A stretch of DNA of 64,000 nucleotides. Origin: Tsuneonella sediminis (lineage in GTDB: Bacteria; Pseudomonadota; Alphaproteobacteria; Sphingomonadales; Sphingomonadaceae). The stretch covers positions 1,736,001-1,800,000 of the forward strand of contig NZ_JBNCBU010000001.1 of assembly GCF_051912845.1 (NCBI RefSeq), written 5' to 3'. The position numbers and the translations under genes were made by a program. Below are positions 1-7,850 of this stretch, one piece after another (position 1 is the first letter of the stretch; each line of letters opens with the position of its first letter). The notes under the pieces are model-generated. The model was not told where the DNA came from. It saw only the letters and a program-made list of their open reading frames with translations, and searched no databases.

Positions 1-867
1 TCGATCCGGCGCGATGCATCGGGCAACATCGTGATCGAGGCGCCGGCACTGCCCGGTCCCGACGTCGACGGCCCGCTCGGCCCCGACAACGCCGGCCGCG
101 CGAAGGTCGTGCTGCCGACCGATTCCGATGCCGCTCGCCAATGGTTGCCGATCCTCGAGCTGGCAATAAGCCGCTACTTCCTGTTGCTGTCGTGGGCCGC
201 ATTGTACCTTGCGCTGAGCGCGATCGGCCGGGCGCGCGAGGCGGAACGGCGCGAGGCCCGCTTCCGCAGCGCGGCGCGCGCGGCCGAATTGCGGTCGCTG
301 CGCTACCAGGTCAATCCGCACTTCCTGTTCAACGCCTTCAACTCGCTGTCCGCGCTCGTGCTGACCGGCAAGGGCGACCGCGCCGAAGAGATGATCCAGC
401 GATTGTCGAGCTTCTATCGCCACAGCCTTGCCGACGACCCGACGGGCGACGTCGAACTGGCGGACGAGATCGCCCTCCAGCGCGACTACCTCGCGATCGA
501 GGCGGTCCGTTTTCCCGAGCGGCTGAAAACCGTGATCGAACTCCCCGCGGAGCTTGAACATCTGCAGGTGCCGGGGATGATCCTCCAGCCGCTGGTCGAG
601 AACTCGGTCAAGTACGCGGTCGCGCCGGTCGCCCGTCCGGTGACGATCACCATTTCGGCGCGCGAGGAGTATGGCCGCCTCGTCCTCACCGTTTCAGATG
701 ACGGTCCCGGCGGAACGGACGGTGGAGCGACCGGCTTCGGCATCGGCCTCGCCAACGTGCGCGATAGGATCGAGGCGCGCTTCGGCCCCGATGCGATGCT
801 CGTCTCGGGCCCTTACGAGGGGGGTTATCGAAGCGAACTGCGATTGCCGATGGTGAAAGATGACTGA
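1..867 (+). CDS. LytS-type sensor histidine kinase, 5' end outside window
   Basis: The reading frame is open from base 1, so the first usable start (GTG at 31) is probably internal and the true start lies upstream. About 288 residues are visible. A hydrophobic segment around residues 58-85 is followed by the His_kinase (PF06580) motif NPHFLFN, an N-box LQPLVENSVKYAV and a G-box GIGLANVRDRI. Such kinases autophosphorylate the His of NPHFLFN and pass the phosphate to a LytTR regulator, here the next gene, whose ATG overlaps this stop by 8 bp. The stimulus is unknown because the N-terminal sensor region is missing. Confidence 0.9.
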   Translation, partial: SIRRDASGNIVIEAPALPGPDVDGPLGPDNAGRAKVVLPTDSDAARQWLPILELAISRYFLLLSWAALYLALSAIGRAREAERREARFRSAARAAELRSLRYQVNPHFLFNAFNSLSALVLTGKGDRAEEMIQRLSSFYRHSLADDPTGDVELADEIALQRDYLAIEAVRFPERLKTVIELPAELEHLQVPGMILQPLVENSVKYAVAPVARPVTITISAREEYGRLVLTVSDDGPGGTDGGATGFGIGLANVRDRIEARFGPDAMLVSGPYEGGYRSELRLPMVKDD

Positions 868-1624
868 CATGCGCGACGCGAACGACGGGGGCGGATCCGG
901 CGGACCCTTGCGGGCACTGATCATCGACGACGAGCCGCTGGCGATCGAGCGGATGCAGATCATCTGCGCAAGGATACCCGAGTTGCGGGTGATCGGCACC
1001 GCAAGCGACGGTGCCGCTGCGCTGCGGCTGATCGAGGCTCTCGAACCCGATCTGCTGCTGCTCGACATGACCATGCCCGAGCTGGACGGCCTTGCGGTCG
1101 CGCGCGCGCTCGCCCGGCGGCCGCGGCGGCCCGCGATCGTGTTCGTCACCGCGCACGAGCATTTTGCGGTGGAGGCGTTCGATCTCGAGGCGGTCGACTA
1201 CGTGCTGAAGCCGGCAACGCCCGAACGGCTGGGGCGTGCCATCGAGCGCGCGCTGGCCCGGCGCGACGTCGGCACCTTGCGCCCCCGTGGCACGTGGCTG
1301 ACCGAGTTGTGGGTCCCCCACCGCTCCGAGCTGCTGAGGATCGAGGTGGGTCAGGTGAGCCGGATCGATGCGGAGCGCGACTACGTGCGGCTCCATGTCG
1401 GAGAGCGGAGCTATCTCCTGCTGCAGACGATCGCTGGCCTCGAAAAAAGGCTAGATCCCGCGCAATTCATCCGCATCCACCGCTCGACGATCCTGCGGCG
1501 CGACTGCATCCGCGGCCTGCGGCACGACGGGCTCGGCGTGTGGTCGATAGAGCTTGCCGACGGCGAGGCGCTGCGGATCGGGCGGACCTACCTCGCCAAG
1601 GTCAAGGCGATGGCCGGCCGCTGA
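860..1624 (+). CDS. LytTR-family response regulator
   Basis: This is a 254-residue two-domain regulator. The receiver domain (about 17-135) has the acidic pair D23/D24, the phosphoacceptor D69 in LLLLDMTMPELDG and the conserved lysine K117 in YVLKPA. The C-terminal LytTR DNA-binding domain (about 155-250) carries the family pattern ERDYVRLH and FIRIHRSTI. It overlaps the preceding kinase gene by 8 bp, so the two are translationally coupled and form a cognate pair. It has an N-terminal Gly/Asp-rich extension of about 15 residues. Targets cannot be read from the sequence. Confidence 0.92.
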   Translation: MTDMRDANDGGGSGGPLRALIIDDEPLAIERMQIICARIPELRVIGTASDGAAALRLIEALEPDLLLLDMTMPELDGLAVARALARRPRRPAIVFVTAHEHFAVEAFDLEAVDYVLKPATPERLGRAIERALARRDVGTLRPRGTWLTELWVPHRSELLRIEVGQVSRIDAERDYVRLHVGERSYLLLQTIAGLEKRLDPAQFIRIHRSTILRRDCIRGLRHDGLGVWSIELADGEALRIGRTYLAKVKAMAGR

Positions 1625-1655
1625 ACCTTGCTTCGCGCCGGATTGCCGAATGATC

Positions 1656-1689
1656 GGGCCGGGAAGGGGGGACTGCTCCTTCCCGGCCC
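1656..1689. terminator. Perfect 12-bp hairpin between convergent genes
   Basis: Arms GGGCCGGGAAGG (1656-1667) and CCTTCCCGGCCC (1678-1689) pair perfectly around a 10-nt loop. The hairpin lies between the response regulator and the convergent urcA-like gene. Neither side has a T-run, so it is not a classical intrinsic terminator. It may act as a bidirectional pause or RNA-protecting stem. Confidence 0.55.
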
Positions 1690-1753
1690 CGGACGCCGCA
1701 ACCGGCGGCGCCGTTTCGTTCATGCCCGCCGCCTGGCGCAGCGGACCTTGGGT

Positions 1754-2047
1754 TCAGCCGCCCTTGGCCGCCCGGTCGACCAGAGTCGCCATCTGCTGCT
1801 TGGCGAGCTTGGTCGCCTCGGAAACGCAGAACTGCTCGTCGCGAACCCGGCTGCCGCCTCCGGTGCGAACCGGCAGTTCCTTGCAGTAGTCGCGGGCCCC
1901 AGAGGCAATGCGGTTCTTGAGCGTTTCCTGGTCGTGCTTGTTCGACAGGTCGAGATCGCGGTGCACGACGACGAAATCGTCCGGCGCCGCGGCATTGGCA
2001 GTGCTGGCAAGGGCAAGAGCCGAAAAGGCAATCAGAACGGTTCTCAT
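1754..2047 (-). CDS. UrcA-family exported protein
   Basis: A 97-residue protein with a clear Sec signal peptide (MRTVLIAFSALALASTANA, cleavage after ANA). The mature part has the UrcA-family layout: V..RDLDLS near the start, L..RI..A...YC, and a second cysteine near residue 75. The family is found mainly in Sphingomonadales and Caulobacterales and its function is not established. The start is supported by the strong SD GAGGAGA just upstream. A longer frame continues upstream of this ATG but has no coding character. The gene converges with the LytTR regulator. Confidence 0.85.
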   Translation of the reverse strand: MRTVLIAFSALALASTANAAAPDDFVVVHRDLDLSNKHDQETLKNRIASGARDYCKELPVRTGGGSRVRDEQFCVSEATKLAKQQMATLVDRAAKGG

Positions 2048-2097
2048 GGCAGTCTCTCCTCGTTTGATCCGATCGATCGAAGCGACCGGGTGGAGCC

Positions 2098-2121
2098 CCC
2101 GTGATCCTGAAAATACACGGG
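2098..2121. repeat. Inverted repeat CCCGTG-N12-CACGGG
   Basis: A 6-bp inverted repeat lies in the intergenic region upstream of the urcA-like gene and of the rightward small membrane-protein gene. It could be an operator for either, or a weak stem. The rest of 2048-2254 shows nothing recognisable. Confidence 0.3.
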
Positions 2122-2254
2122 ATTCCGCCTCGATCTCGTCCGGCTCGACGGGGCCGCCGCGGTGTCCGACGATCGGCAAGGGTTCACGACGACAGGTGTA
2201 ATCGGACGGACCAACGCCTATTGCGGCCCGACGAGCGCACACCACATCGCAAGA

Positions 2255-2521
2255 ATGTCGGTCGTGATCGTCTTCATTCTGGGCGTGGCGAACTTCGCCA
2301 TGCACGGCGCGGTGATCCACAGCGGCCATCCACTGCTTGCCGAGAGGCGCTGGTACCTTCACCGGCTGGGGGGGCGGGTCACGCTGGCGACCGAGTTCCT
2401 GCTTCTGCTCGCCGCCCTCCTGCTCGTCGCGCAAGGGTGGACGTGGCCCGCATGGGCCTATTGCGGCTACTCGCTGCTGAATGCGCTCGCGGTCTGGCTG
2501 ATCCTGACCCGCCGCGTGTGA
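2255..2521 (+). CDS. Small three-TM membrane protein of unknown function
   Basis: From ATG 2255 this is 88 residues with three hydrophobic stretches (MSVVIVFILGVANFAMHGAV, about 50-68, and a last one to the C-terminus ILTRRV) and an arginine- and histidine-containing loop between the first two. I do not recognise a family. An alternative GTG start at 2162 would add 31 polar residues; the shorter form begins directly with the first membrane helix and is preferred, with little SD support for either. The stop overlaps a possible GTG of the downstream lipid-kinase-like gene, suggesting co-transcription. Confidence 0.55.
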   Translation: MSVVIVFILGVANFAMHGAVIHSGHPLLAERRWYLHRLGGRVTLATEFLLLLAALLLVAQGWTWPAWAYCGYSLLNALAVWLILTRRV

Positions 2522-2562
2522 CGGTGCCGGGAACCGCAGGGCGTTCGCCACGCTTTGCCCGC

Positions 2563-3417
2563 ATGGACTCCCGTGGCAAGACCTGGCTCATCTACAACGG
2601 CTCGAGTGGCAGCCACGACGAGGACGCGCTCACGGAGCTTGTCGAGCGGATGCGCTCGGCAGGCGCGGCGCCGGACGAGGTTCGCGACTGCAAGAACGGC
2701 ACCCCGCGCGCTCGCGAGGCCGAGGAGCTGGGAATCGGCCTGATCGCCATTCACGGCGGAGACGGTACTCTCAGCCGGACGATCGCGGGCCTCGAAGGGT
2801 TCGGCGGGACGGTGCTTCCGCTTCCGGGCGGCACCTTCAACCTCCTGTCGCGCGAGATTTTCGGCGAGCGCGACGCGGTCGAGATCGTCGGCATGCTCGC
2901 ACGGGGCGAACTGGCCGTGCGCCGGCGCACGTGCATTCGGGGCGAGGGCGGGGTGATCGCGCTCAGCGAACTCCTTGCCGGCCCGGGTGCCAAGTGGGCC
3001 GACGTGCGCGAAGAAATGCGCGAAGCGAACGTGGCCGAGATGATCGTCAAGGGCTGGGACGCGGCGGCGACGAGCACTGTCGGCCCGATGGTCGCGCTGG
3101 AGCGCCCCGCGCGCGGCAACGCCGATGGCTATGCGGGAATCCGGTTGCGCCCGCGGGCGAACGGTATCGCCGTCCAGGGGTACGGAGCCGAGAACTTGGG
3201 AGACTACCTCCAGCAGGGCCTCGCCATTCTCAAGCGCGACTTCCGCGACGGTCCCCACGATGACCTGGGACAGGAGCGGGAGATCGCCTGTCGCTCGCTC
3301 GAAGGGGAGCCCATTCCGCTGATGGTCGATGGCGAGCGGCTGGAAGGCGCGGCTACCGCGCGGTTTTCGCTCGACACCCTCGACGTCGATCTGCTTGGGA
3401 TCGCGGATGGCCGATAG
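2563..3417 (+). CDS. Diacylglycerol/sphingosine-kinase-like (DAGK catalytic domain) protein
   Basis: 284 residues. The N-terminal half has the DAGK_cat signature: a start like TWLIYNGSSGS, the nucleotide-binding loop IAIHGGDGTLSR, and LPLPGGTFNLLSRE. The family phosphorylates lipid hydroxyls such as diacylglycerol or related lipids; the substrate here is not predictable. The C-terminal half carries the usual beta-sandwich with DGERLEG. ATG 2563 is chosen; a GTG at 2518 overlapping the previous stop is also possible. The last 11 bp overlap the metallophosphoesterase gene. Confidence 0.8.
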   Translation: MDSRGKTWLIYNGSSGSHDEDALTELVERMRSAGAAPDEVRDCKNGTPRAREAEELGIGLIAIHGGDGTLSRTIAGLEGFGGTVLPLPGGTFNLLSREIFGERDAVEIVGMLARGELAVRRRTCIRGEGGVIALSELLAGPGAKWADVREEMREANVAEMIVKGWDAAATSTVGPMVALERPARGNADGYAGIRLRPRANGIAVQGYGAENLGDYLQQGLAILKRDFRDGPHDDLGQEREIACRSLEGEPIPLMVDGERLEGAATARFSLDTLDVDLLGIADGR

Positions 3418-4267
3418 CACGCTGCTGTTTCACCTGTCCGACATCCATTTCGGGCTCGAACACAACCGCGCGCTCGACTGGGTCGCCGATGAAATCGCGG
3501 CGCGACAGCCCGCGGCGGTGATCATCACCGGCGACCTGACGATGCGGGCGCGCCAGCGCGAGTTCGACGCAGCGCGCACGTGGATCCTTTCGCTCCCGGC
3601 CCCGGTCACCGTCGTCGTGGGCAACCACGACCTGCCCTACTTCAACCTCGTCGAGCGATTCTTCGATCCCTACCGGCGCTTCCGAGGCATGAAGCAGATG
3701 GTCGAGCGGGAGATCGACCTTCCCGATATCGCCATCGTCCCGCTCAAGACCGCGGCCCGGATGCAACCACGATTCAACTGGTCGAAGGGATGGATCAGCG
3801 ACGAAGCGCTCGCCCGCTCCCTGCGCGCGATCGATGCGCTGCCGCCGGGCAAGCGCGTTCTTGTCGCCGCACACCACCCTCTGGTGGAAGTCGGCACCCG
3901 GGGCACCGCGCTCACCCATGGCGGCACGAAAGCCCTTGCCGAACTGGCCAAGCGGGGCATTGCCGGCGTTCTGTCGGGCCACGTGCACGACCCGTTCGAT
4001 CTCACCCAGGAAACCGTCCACGGACCCGTCCGGATGATCGGCGCGGGCACCCTGTCGCAGCGGATCAGGTCGACCCCGCAAAGCTTCAACGAACTTCGCT
4101 TTGAACACGACGGCACGCTCTGCGTCGAGGCTCGCAACCTCCAGGACGTGCCGACCGAGGCGATGAAGATCGACGCCGTGCCGGAGGACGCGATGCCGCC
4201 GCGCGCGCCCGGCGAACCGGTTGCCCCGATCGGCGCGGTCCCGCGCACCGACCCACCGGTTCGCTGA
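3407..4267 (+). CDS. Calcineurin-like metallophosphoesterase
   Basis: 286 residues with the full set of metal-binding motifs of the calcineurin-like phosphoesterase fold: DIHFG (D..H), ITGDLT (GD), VVGNHD (GNHD), AAHHPL and SGHVHDP (GH.H). These coordinate the binuclear metal centre. The substrate is unknown; cyclic nucleotides, phospholipid head groups and nucleotides are all possible. The C-terminal 30 residues are proline-rich. The start overlaps the upstream lipid-kinase-like gene by 11 bp, so the two probably act in one transcript. Confidence 0.88.
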   Translation: MADSTLLFHLSDIHFGLEHNRALDWVADEIAARQPAAVIITGDLTMRARQREFDAARTWILSLPAPVTVVVGNHDLPYFNLVERFFDPYRRFRGMKQMVEREIDLPDIAIVPLKTAARMQPRFNWSKGWISDEALARSLRAIDALPPGKRVLVAAHHPLVEVGTRGTALTHGGTKALAELAKRGIAGVLSGHVHDPFDLTQETVHGPVRMIGAGTLSQRIRSTPQSFNELRFEHDGTLCVEARNLQDVPTEAMKIDAVPEDAMPPRAPGEPVAPIGAVPRTDPPVR

Positions 4268-4293
4268 ATCCTTCCCGTCCTTCGGTGGACGCG

Positions 4294-4324
4294 AAAAAGG
4301 GCGACCTCTCGCGAGGCCGCCCTT
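4294..4324 (-). terminator. Intrinsic terminator of the rplM-rpsI operon
   Basis: Arms AAGGGCG/CGCCCTT plus CCTC/GAGG with one internal mismatch form an 11-bp interrupted stem around TCGC. On the minus strand the stem is followed by five T. It may also stop rightward transcription from the phosphoesterase gene, since the plus-strand side is T-rich too. Confidence 0.8.
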
Positions 4325-4358
4325 CCTTTTCCGCCGTCGCGGAAAATCGGTTCGCTGA

Positions 4359-4877
4359 TCAGCGCTTGCTGAACTGGAAGCTGCGGCGAGCCTTGGCGCG
4401 GCCGTACTTCTTGCGCTCGACCACGCGGCTGTCGCGGGTCAGGAAGCCGGCGGCCTTGACCGTCGCGCGCAGCGCGGGCTCGTACTTCGACAACGCCTGC
4501 GCGATGCCGTGCTTGACCGCGCCGGCCTGGCCCGAAAGTCCGCCGCCCTTGACGGTGGCGACGACATCGTACTGGCCCTGCCGATCGGTGATCGTGAACG
4601 GCTGGTCGATGACGAGGCGCAGCGTCGGCCGCGCGAAGTAGACTTCCTGGTCGCGGCCGTTGACCGTGACCTTGCCGGTGCCGGGCTTCAGCCAGACTCG
4701 CGCGGTGGCGTCCTTGCGGCGGCCGGTGGCATAGGCGCGGCCCTGCTTGTCGAGTTCCTGCTCGCGCAGCGGCGCGTCGCTGGCGGCCGCGGGCGCATTG
4801 CCCTCGGCAGCGGGAGCGTCGCCGGCGATGTCCTTGAGGTCGGCGAGATCCGACACGGTGTTCGTTTCGTCAGCCAT
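4359..4877 (-). CDS. rpsI: 30S ribosomal protein S9
   Basis: 172 residues, longer than the about 130-residue E. coli protein because of a roughly 45-residue acidic, Ala-rich N-terminal extension. The conserved core begins at YATGRRKDATARVWL and ends with the universal KKYGRAKARRSFQFSKR tail, which reaches the P-site tRNA in the 30S subunit. The gene is downstream of rplM; the ATG overlaps the last base of the rplM stop (TAATG arrangement). N-terminal extensions of this type are common in Sphingomonadales. Confidence 0.97.
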   Translation of the reverse strand: MADETNTVSDLADLKDIAGDAPAAEGNAPAAASDAPLREQELDKQGRAYATGRRKDATARVWLKPGTGKVTVNGRDQEVYFARPTLRLVIDQPFTITDRQGQYDVVATVKGGGLSGQAGAVKHGIAQALSKYEPALRATVKAAGFLTRDSRVVERKKYGRAKARRSFQFSKR

Positions 4878-5356
4878 TACGCGGTGACCTTGTTCTTGCG
4901 GTTCATCGAAGCGACGTCGAGCGTCTCGGGCTGGTTCCCGGCATGCGGGTGCTCGGTCCCGGCATAAAGGTGCAGCGCCTTCATCTGCTGGCGGCCGAGC
5001 GGCCCGCGCGGGATCATCCGCTCGACGGCCTTCTCCAGCACGCGCTCGGGGAAGCGGCCTTCCAGCACCTTGGCCGGGGTCGTTTCCTTGATGCCGCCGG
5101 CGTAGCCAGTGTGCTTGTAGTACTTCTTGTCCGACAGCTTGTTGCCGGTGAAGCGCACCTTGTCGGCGTTGATCACGATGACGTGGTCACCGCAATCGAC
5201 GTGCGGGGTGTAGCTCGGCTTGTGCTTGCCGCGCAGGATGTTGGCGACGATCGAGGCGAGGCGGCCGACGACGAGTCCTTCGGCGTCGATCAGGTGCCAC
5301 TTCTTTTCGACCTCGGCCGGCTTGATCGACCGGGTGGTCTTGCTGAGCGCCTTCAT
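4877..5356 (-). CDS. rplM: 50S ribosomal protein L13
   Basis: 159 residues, normal for alphaproteobacteria. Recognisable blocks are WHLIDAEGLVVGRLAS, the central GDHVIVINADKV and YKHTGYAGG, and ERMIPRGPLGRQQ..LH.Y. L13 is an early-assembly protein of the 50S subunit. It is the first gene of the conserved rplM-rpsI operon and has a long leader (5357-5440) typical of autoregulated r-protein operons. Confidence 0.97.
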   Translation of the reverse strand: MKALSKTTRSIKPAEVEKKWHLIDAEGLVVGRLASIVANILRGKHKPSYTPHVDCGDHVIVINADKVRFTGNKLSDKKYYKHTGYAGGIKETTPAKVLEGRFPERVLEKAVERMIPRGPLGRQQMKALHLYAGTEHPHAGNQPETLDVASMNRKNKVTA

Positions 5357-5410
5357 GGCTGGTCCTTAGGGTTGCGAATTGCGTGCGCGGCCCATGCCGC
5401 TGCGAGCGGG

Positions 5411-5440
5411 GCCTTTGGCGTCCGAAGCCCAGCAAGTCAA
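5411..5440 (-). promoter_or_regulatory. Putative rplM promoter
   Basis: On the minus strand TTGACT (5440-5435) fits a -35 box. The sequence about 17 nt downstream (AAAGGC) is only a poor -10 box, as is usual in these high-GC genomes. It lies about 60-80 bp upstream of the rplM start. Confidence 0.35.
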
Positions 5441-5484
5441 GCGAAACGGCGGGTTTCGACGGAGGTAAAATAATACCGTCTGAT

Positions 5485-5808
5485 TTACGCGAACCCATTG
5501 GCGAGGAAGTCCAGCGTCGCGGGCGGCGCGCGGTCCGCCAGCCACCCGATCACCACCGGGACATCATAGGGATGCAGATCCTCGGCCATCGCGATCGCCT
5601 GATCGAGGGTACGGGCGTCGAGCTTGAACAGCACGCCGTACTCCTCGCTCGACTGCATCGACCCTTCCCACACGAAGTGCGATTCGACGGGACCGATGAC
5701 GTTGGCGCACGCCGCAAGGCCCGAGCCGACGACTGCTATGGCAAGGTTGCGGGCATTCTCCGCCGTGTCGATCGGCGTCCAGATGAGCGCAGGCGTGCCG
5801 AGGCTCAT
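5485..5808 (-). CDS. cutA: Divalent-cation tolerance protein CutA
   Basis: 107 residues, the usual CutA1 size. It shows the core pattern ARNLAIAVVGSGLAACANV, then ESHFVWEG and a C-terminal HPYDVPVVI block. CutA1 proteins form very stable trimers; the link to copper tolerance is historical and the biochemical role is unclear. The ATG overlaps the stop of ctaA (ATGA), so it is the second gene of that operon. Confidence 0.88.
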   Translation of the reverse strand: MSLGTPALIWTPIDTAENARNLAIAVVGSGLAACANVIGPVESHFVWEGSMQSSEEYGVLFKLDARTLDQAIAMAEDLHPYDVPVVIGWLADRAPPATLDFLANGFA

Positions 5809-6845
5809 GCGCGCCGCTGCCCCAGCAGGTGCATGCCCCACGCCGACGCTGCGACCACCAGCGCACCGACGAACTGATGCAGCACCGCCACCCAGAGTTC
5901 GACCCCGGTGAGCACGGTGGCGATCCCGAGCACGATCTGGAGGCCGAACGCGGAATGGATCGCGATCGAGGCGCGCCGGTCGATCCCACGCACGCGACGC
6001 GCCAGCACGATCAGGAACCCGACCGCAACCCACGCCCACCAGCGATGGAGGAAGTGGATCAGGAACGAATCGTGCAGCGCGGCCCAAAGGAAGCCGCGGC
6101 TCGCGTCGTATTCGGGCACCAGGCGTCCCTGCATGAGCGGCCACGTGTCGGAAGCCAGCCCTGCATCGAGCCCGGCGACCCATGCGCCCAGAAGGAGCTG
6201 GATGAACAGGACCAACCCTGTCAGCACCGCGAACCCGGTCATCCGTGCCGGGCGCGCCGCACGGTTGCGATCCAGCGCCTTCAGGTCCAGCGCCGTCCAC
6301 ACGAGGCCCGCGAGCGTGAACAGCGCGGTGAGCAGGTGGATCGAAAGCCAGAAATGGCTGACGTCGGTCGCGGTCTCATTGATCCCCGAGCGGACCATGA
6401 ACCACCCGAACGCGCCCTGCATGCCACCGAGCGCCAGCAGCGCGACGAGGCGGGGCTTGTAGCCCGCCGGGATCGCCCGGCGTACCCAGAACCACGCCAG
6501 CGGCAGCGCGAATGCAAGGCCGATCACGCGGCCGAGCAGGCGATGGAACCATTCCCAGAAATAGATGAACTTGTAGTCGGCAAGCGTCATGCCCGCGGGA
6601 CCGGTCACTTGCCGGTACTCGCCGATCTGCTTGTACGCCTCGAACTCCGCCTGCCACTGCGCCTCGTTCATTGGCGGAAGCGCGCCGGTGACCGGCTTCC
6701 ACTCGGTGATCGAGAGTCCCGATTCGGTCAGACGGGTAATGCCGCCGACGACGACCATGGCCACCACCAGCAGCGCGACCACGAAAAGCCACCGAGCGAG
6801 GGCCGCGGGCCTTGTACGTTCGGCGGAATTCGCGGGGGTGTCCAT
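5805..6845 (-). CDS. ctaA: Haem A synthase (COX15/CtaA)
   Basis: 346-residue integral membrane protein with about eight TM helices. It matches the alphaproteobacterial COX15 type: GGITRLTESGLSITEWKP after the first helix, FIYFWEWFHRLLGR and a second histidine set in HDSFLIHFLHRWWAW, then VLHQFVGA near the end. It converts haem O to haem A for cytochrome aa3 oxidase in the inner membrane. The start MDTPANSAERTRP is preferred over a longer frame that runs into the divergent promoter region. cutA follows with a 4-bp overlap. Confidence 0.93.
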   Translation of the reverse strand: MDTPANSAERTRPAALARWLFVVALLVVAMVVVGGITRLTESGLSITEWKPVTGALPPMNEAQWQAEFEAYKQIGEYRQVTGPAGMTLADYKFIYFWEWFHRLLGRVIGLAFALPLAWFWVRRAIPAGYKPRLVALLALGGMQGAFGWFMVRSGINETATDVSHFWLSIHLLTALFTLAGLVWTALDLKALDRNRAARPARMTGFAVLTGLVLFIQLLLGAWVAGLDAGLASDTWPLMQGRLVPEYDASRGFLWAALHDSFLIHFLHRWWAWVAVGFLIVLARRVRGIDRRASIAIHSAFGLQIVLGIATVLTGVELWVAVLHQFVGALVVAASAWGMHLLGQRRA

Positions 6846-6907
6846 CGGCCGCGCACATGGGTCCGCCGGGCGCAAATCGCAAGCGTCGATCGCGCACATG
6901 GCCTTGC

Positions 6908-6925
6908 GTAACGATACAGCGTTAC
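6908..6925. promoter_or_regulatory. Candidate operator GTAACG-N6-CGTTAC
   Basis: A perfect 6-bp inverted repeat with a 6-bp spacer lies between the divergent ctaA and merC-domain genes, 18 bp upstream of the latter. The length and symmetry fit a Fur/Zur-type operator, but assignment to a particular regulator is inference. Confidence 0.4.
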
Positions 6926-6943
6926 ATAAATGGACGGTAAGCC

Positions 6944-7363
6944 ATGGCGAACGCACTCATCACCTCGATTCGGGGCAACCTCGACCGCGCGGGCATCACC
7001 CTGTCCGCGCTGTGCGTCGTGCACTGTCTTGCGACCCTCGTGCTTGTTTCGGCGCTGGGCATCGGCGGAAGCGTGTTCCAGAACCCCCTGATTCACGAAG
7101 TTGGCCTCGCGCTCGCGATGATCGTTGCCGCGGTCGCGATCGGTCTCGGCGCCCTGCGCCACCGTCATCCCGTGCCCTTCGTCACGGCGATGACCGGCCT
7201 CACGTTCATGGGCGGCGCGCTGGCGATGCCGCACGGCTATGAGGAAGCGGTGCTGACGATCATCGGGGTAGGGCTGGTATCCGCCGGGCACATCCTCAAC
7301 TTGCGCGCGTGCTGTTGCGCGACCTCGGGCGAGCACGCCTGCTCTGTCAACCGCGAAGGCTGA
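6944..7363 (+). CDS. MerC-domain membrane protein
   Basis: 139 residues with four predicted TM helices. The first helix has the MerC metal-binding pair in SALCVVHCLATL (C24, C28), and the C-terminal tail holds a cysteine cluster ACCCATSGEHAC. MerC proteins were defined as mercuric-ion transporters, but chromosomal stand-alone copies such as this have no mer genes around them and may handle other metals. An inverted repeat just upstream may be a metal-regulator site. Its stop codon abuts that of the convergent VOC gene (TGATCA). Confidence 0.85.
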   Translation: MANALITSIRGNLDRAGITLSALCVVHCLATLVLVSALGIGGSVFQNPLIHEVGLALAMIVAAVAIGLGALRHRHPVPFVTAMTGLTFMGGALAMPHGYEEAVLTIIGVGLVSAGHILNLRACCCATSGEHACSVNREG

Positions 7364-7777
7364 TCAGCTGCCGCTGCGCGTAATCACGATATCCGGCGCG
7401 CTGCGCATGGTGTCGCCCGGATAGACCGCTTCCACGTTGTTCCCGTCGGGATCGATCAGGAATGCGGCGAAATATCCCGTAAAATAGTCACGTTCGCCCG
7501 GTGGGCCGTTGTCGGAGCCGCCAGCTGCAAGACCTACAGCGTGCCACCGGTGAACCATCTCGCGCGACGAAGCCTGGAAGGCTAGATGGACATGCGTTCC
7601 CTCCCCGGCATCTGTGCCCGCCTCGATCCACAACTCGTCGGCAGAAAGGTATTCCTCAGTTACCGTGCAATCCACCCCGAGCACGGCGAGCGTCGCGCGA
7701 TAGAAAGAGAAAGTGCGCGCGGAATCTCGCGCGCGCAGGTGCACATGGTCAATCAGGCGGCCGAGGCGATACTGCAT
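7364..7777 (-). CDS. VOC-family (glyoxalase-fold) protein
   Basis: 137 residues forming two beta-alpha-beta-beta-beta units: IDHVHLRARDSARTFSFYRA at the N-terminus and YFAAFLIDPDGNNVEAVY at the C-terminus. Metal-ligand candidates are the His of DHVH, the His of THVHLAF and the Glu of NNVEAV. The reaction cannot be predicted. The start is set by the SD GGAGAA about 8 nt upstream; a longer frame upstream is antisense to thiSG and was not used. The gene is divergent from thiSG. Confidence 0.82.
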   Translation of the reverse strand: MQYRLGRLIDHVHLRARDSARTFSFYRATLAVLGVDCTVTEEYLSADELWIEAGTDAGEGTHVHLAFQASSREMVHRWHAVGLAAGGSDNGPPGERDYFTGYFAAFLIDPDGNNVEAVYPGDTMRSAPDIVITRSGS

Positions 7778-7850
7778 TGCACCGTTCTCCTGCGTCGCGG
7801 CGGCGGCAAGTGCGGTTGCATGCTGGCCGCGTGGCGCTATCTCGCGAGCG

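Noticed and set aside
7778..7850. TPP riboswitch before thiSG
   Set aside because: Only 73 bp are available and the conserved CUGAGA element is absent.
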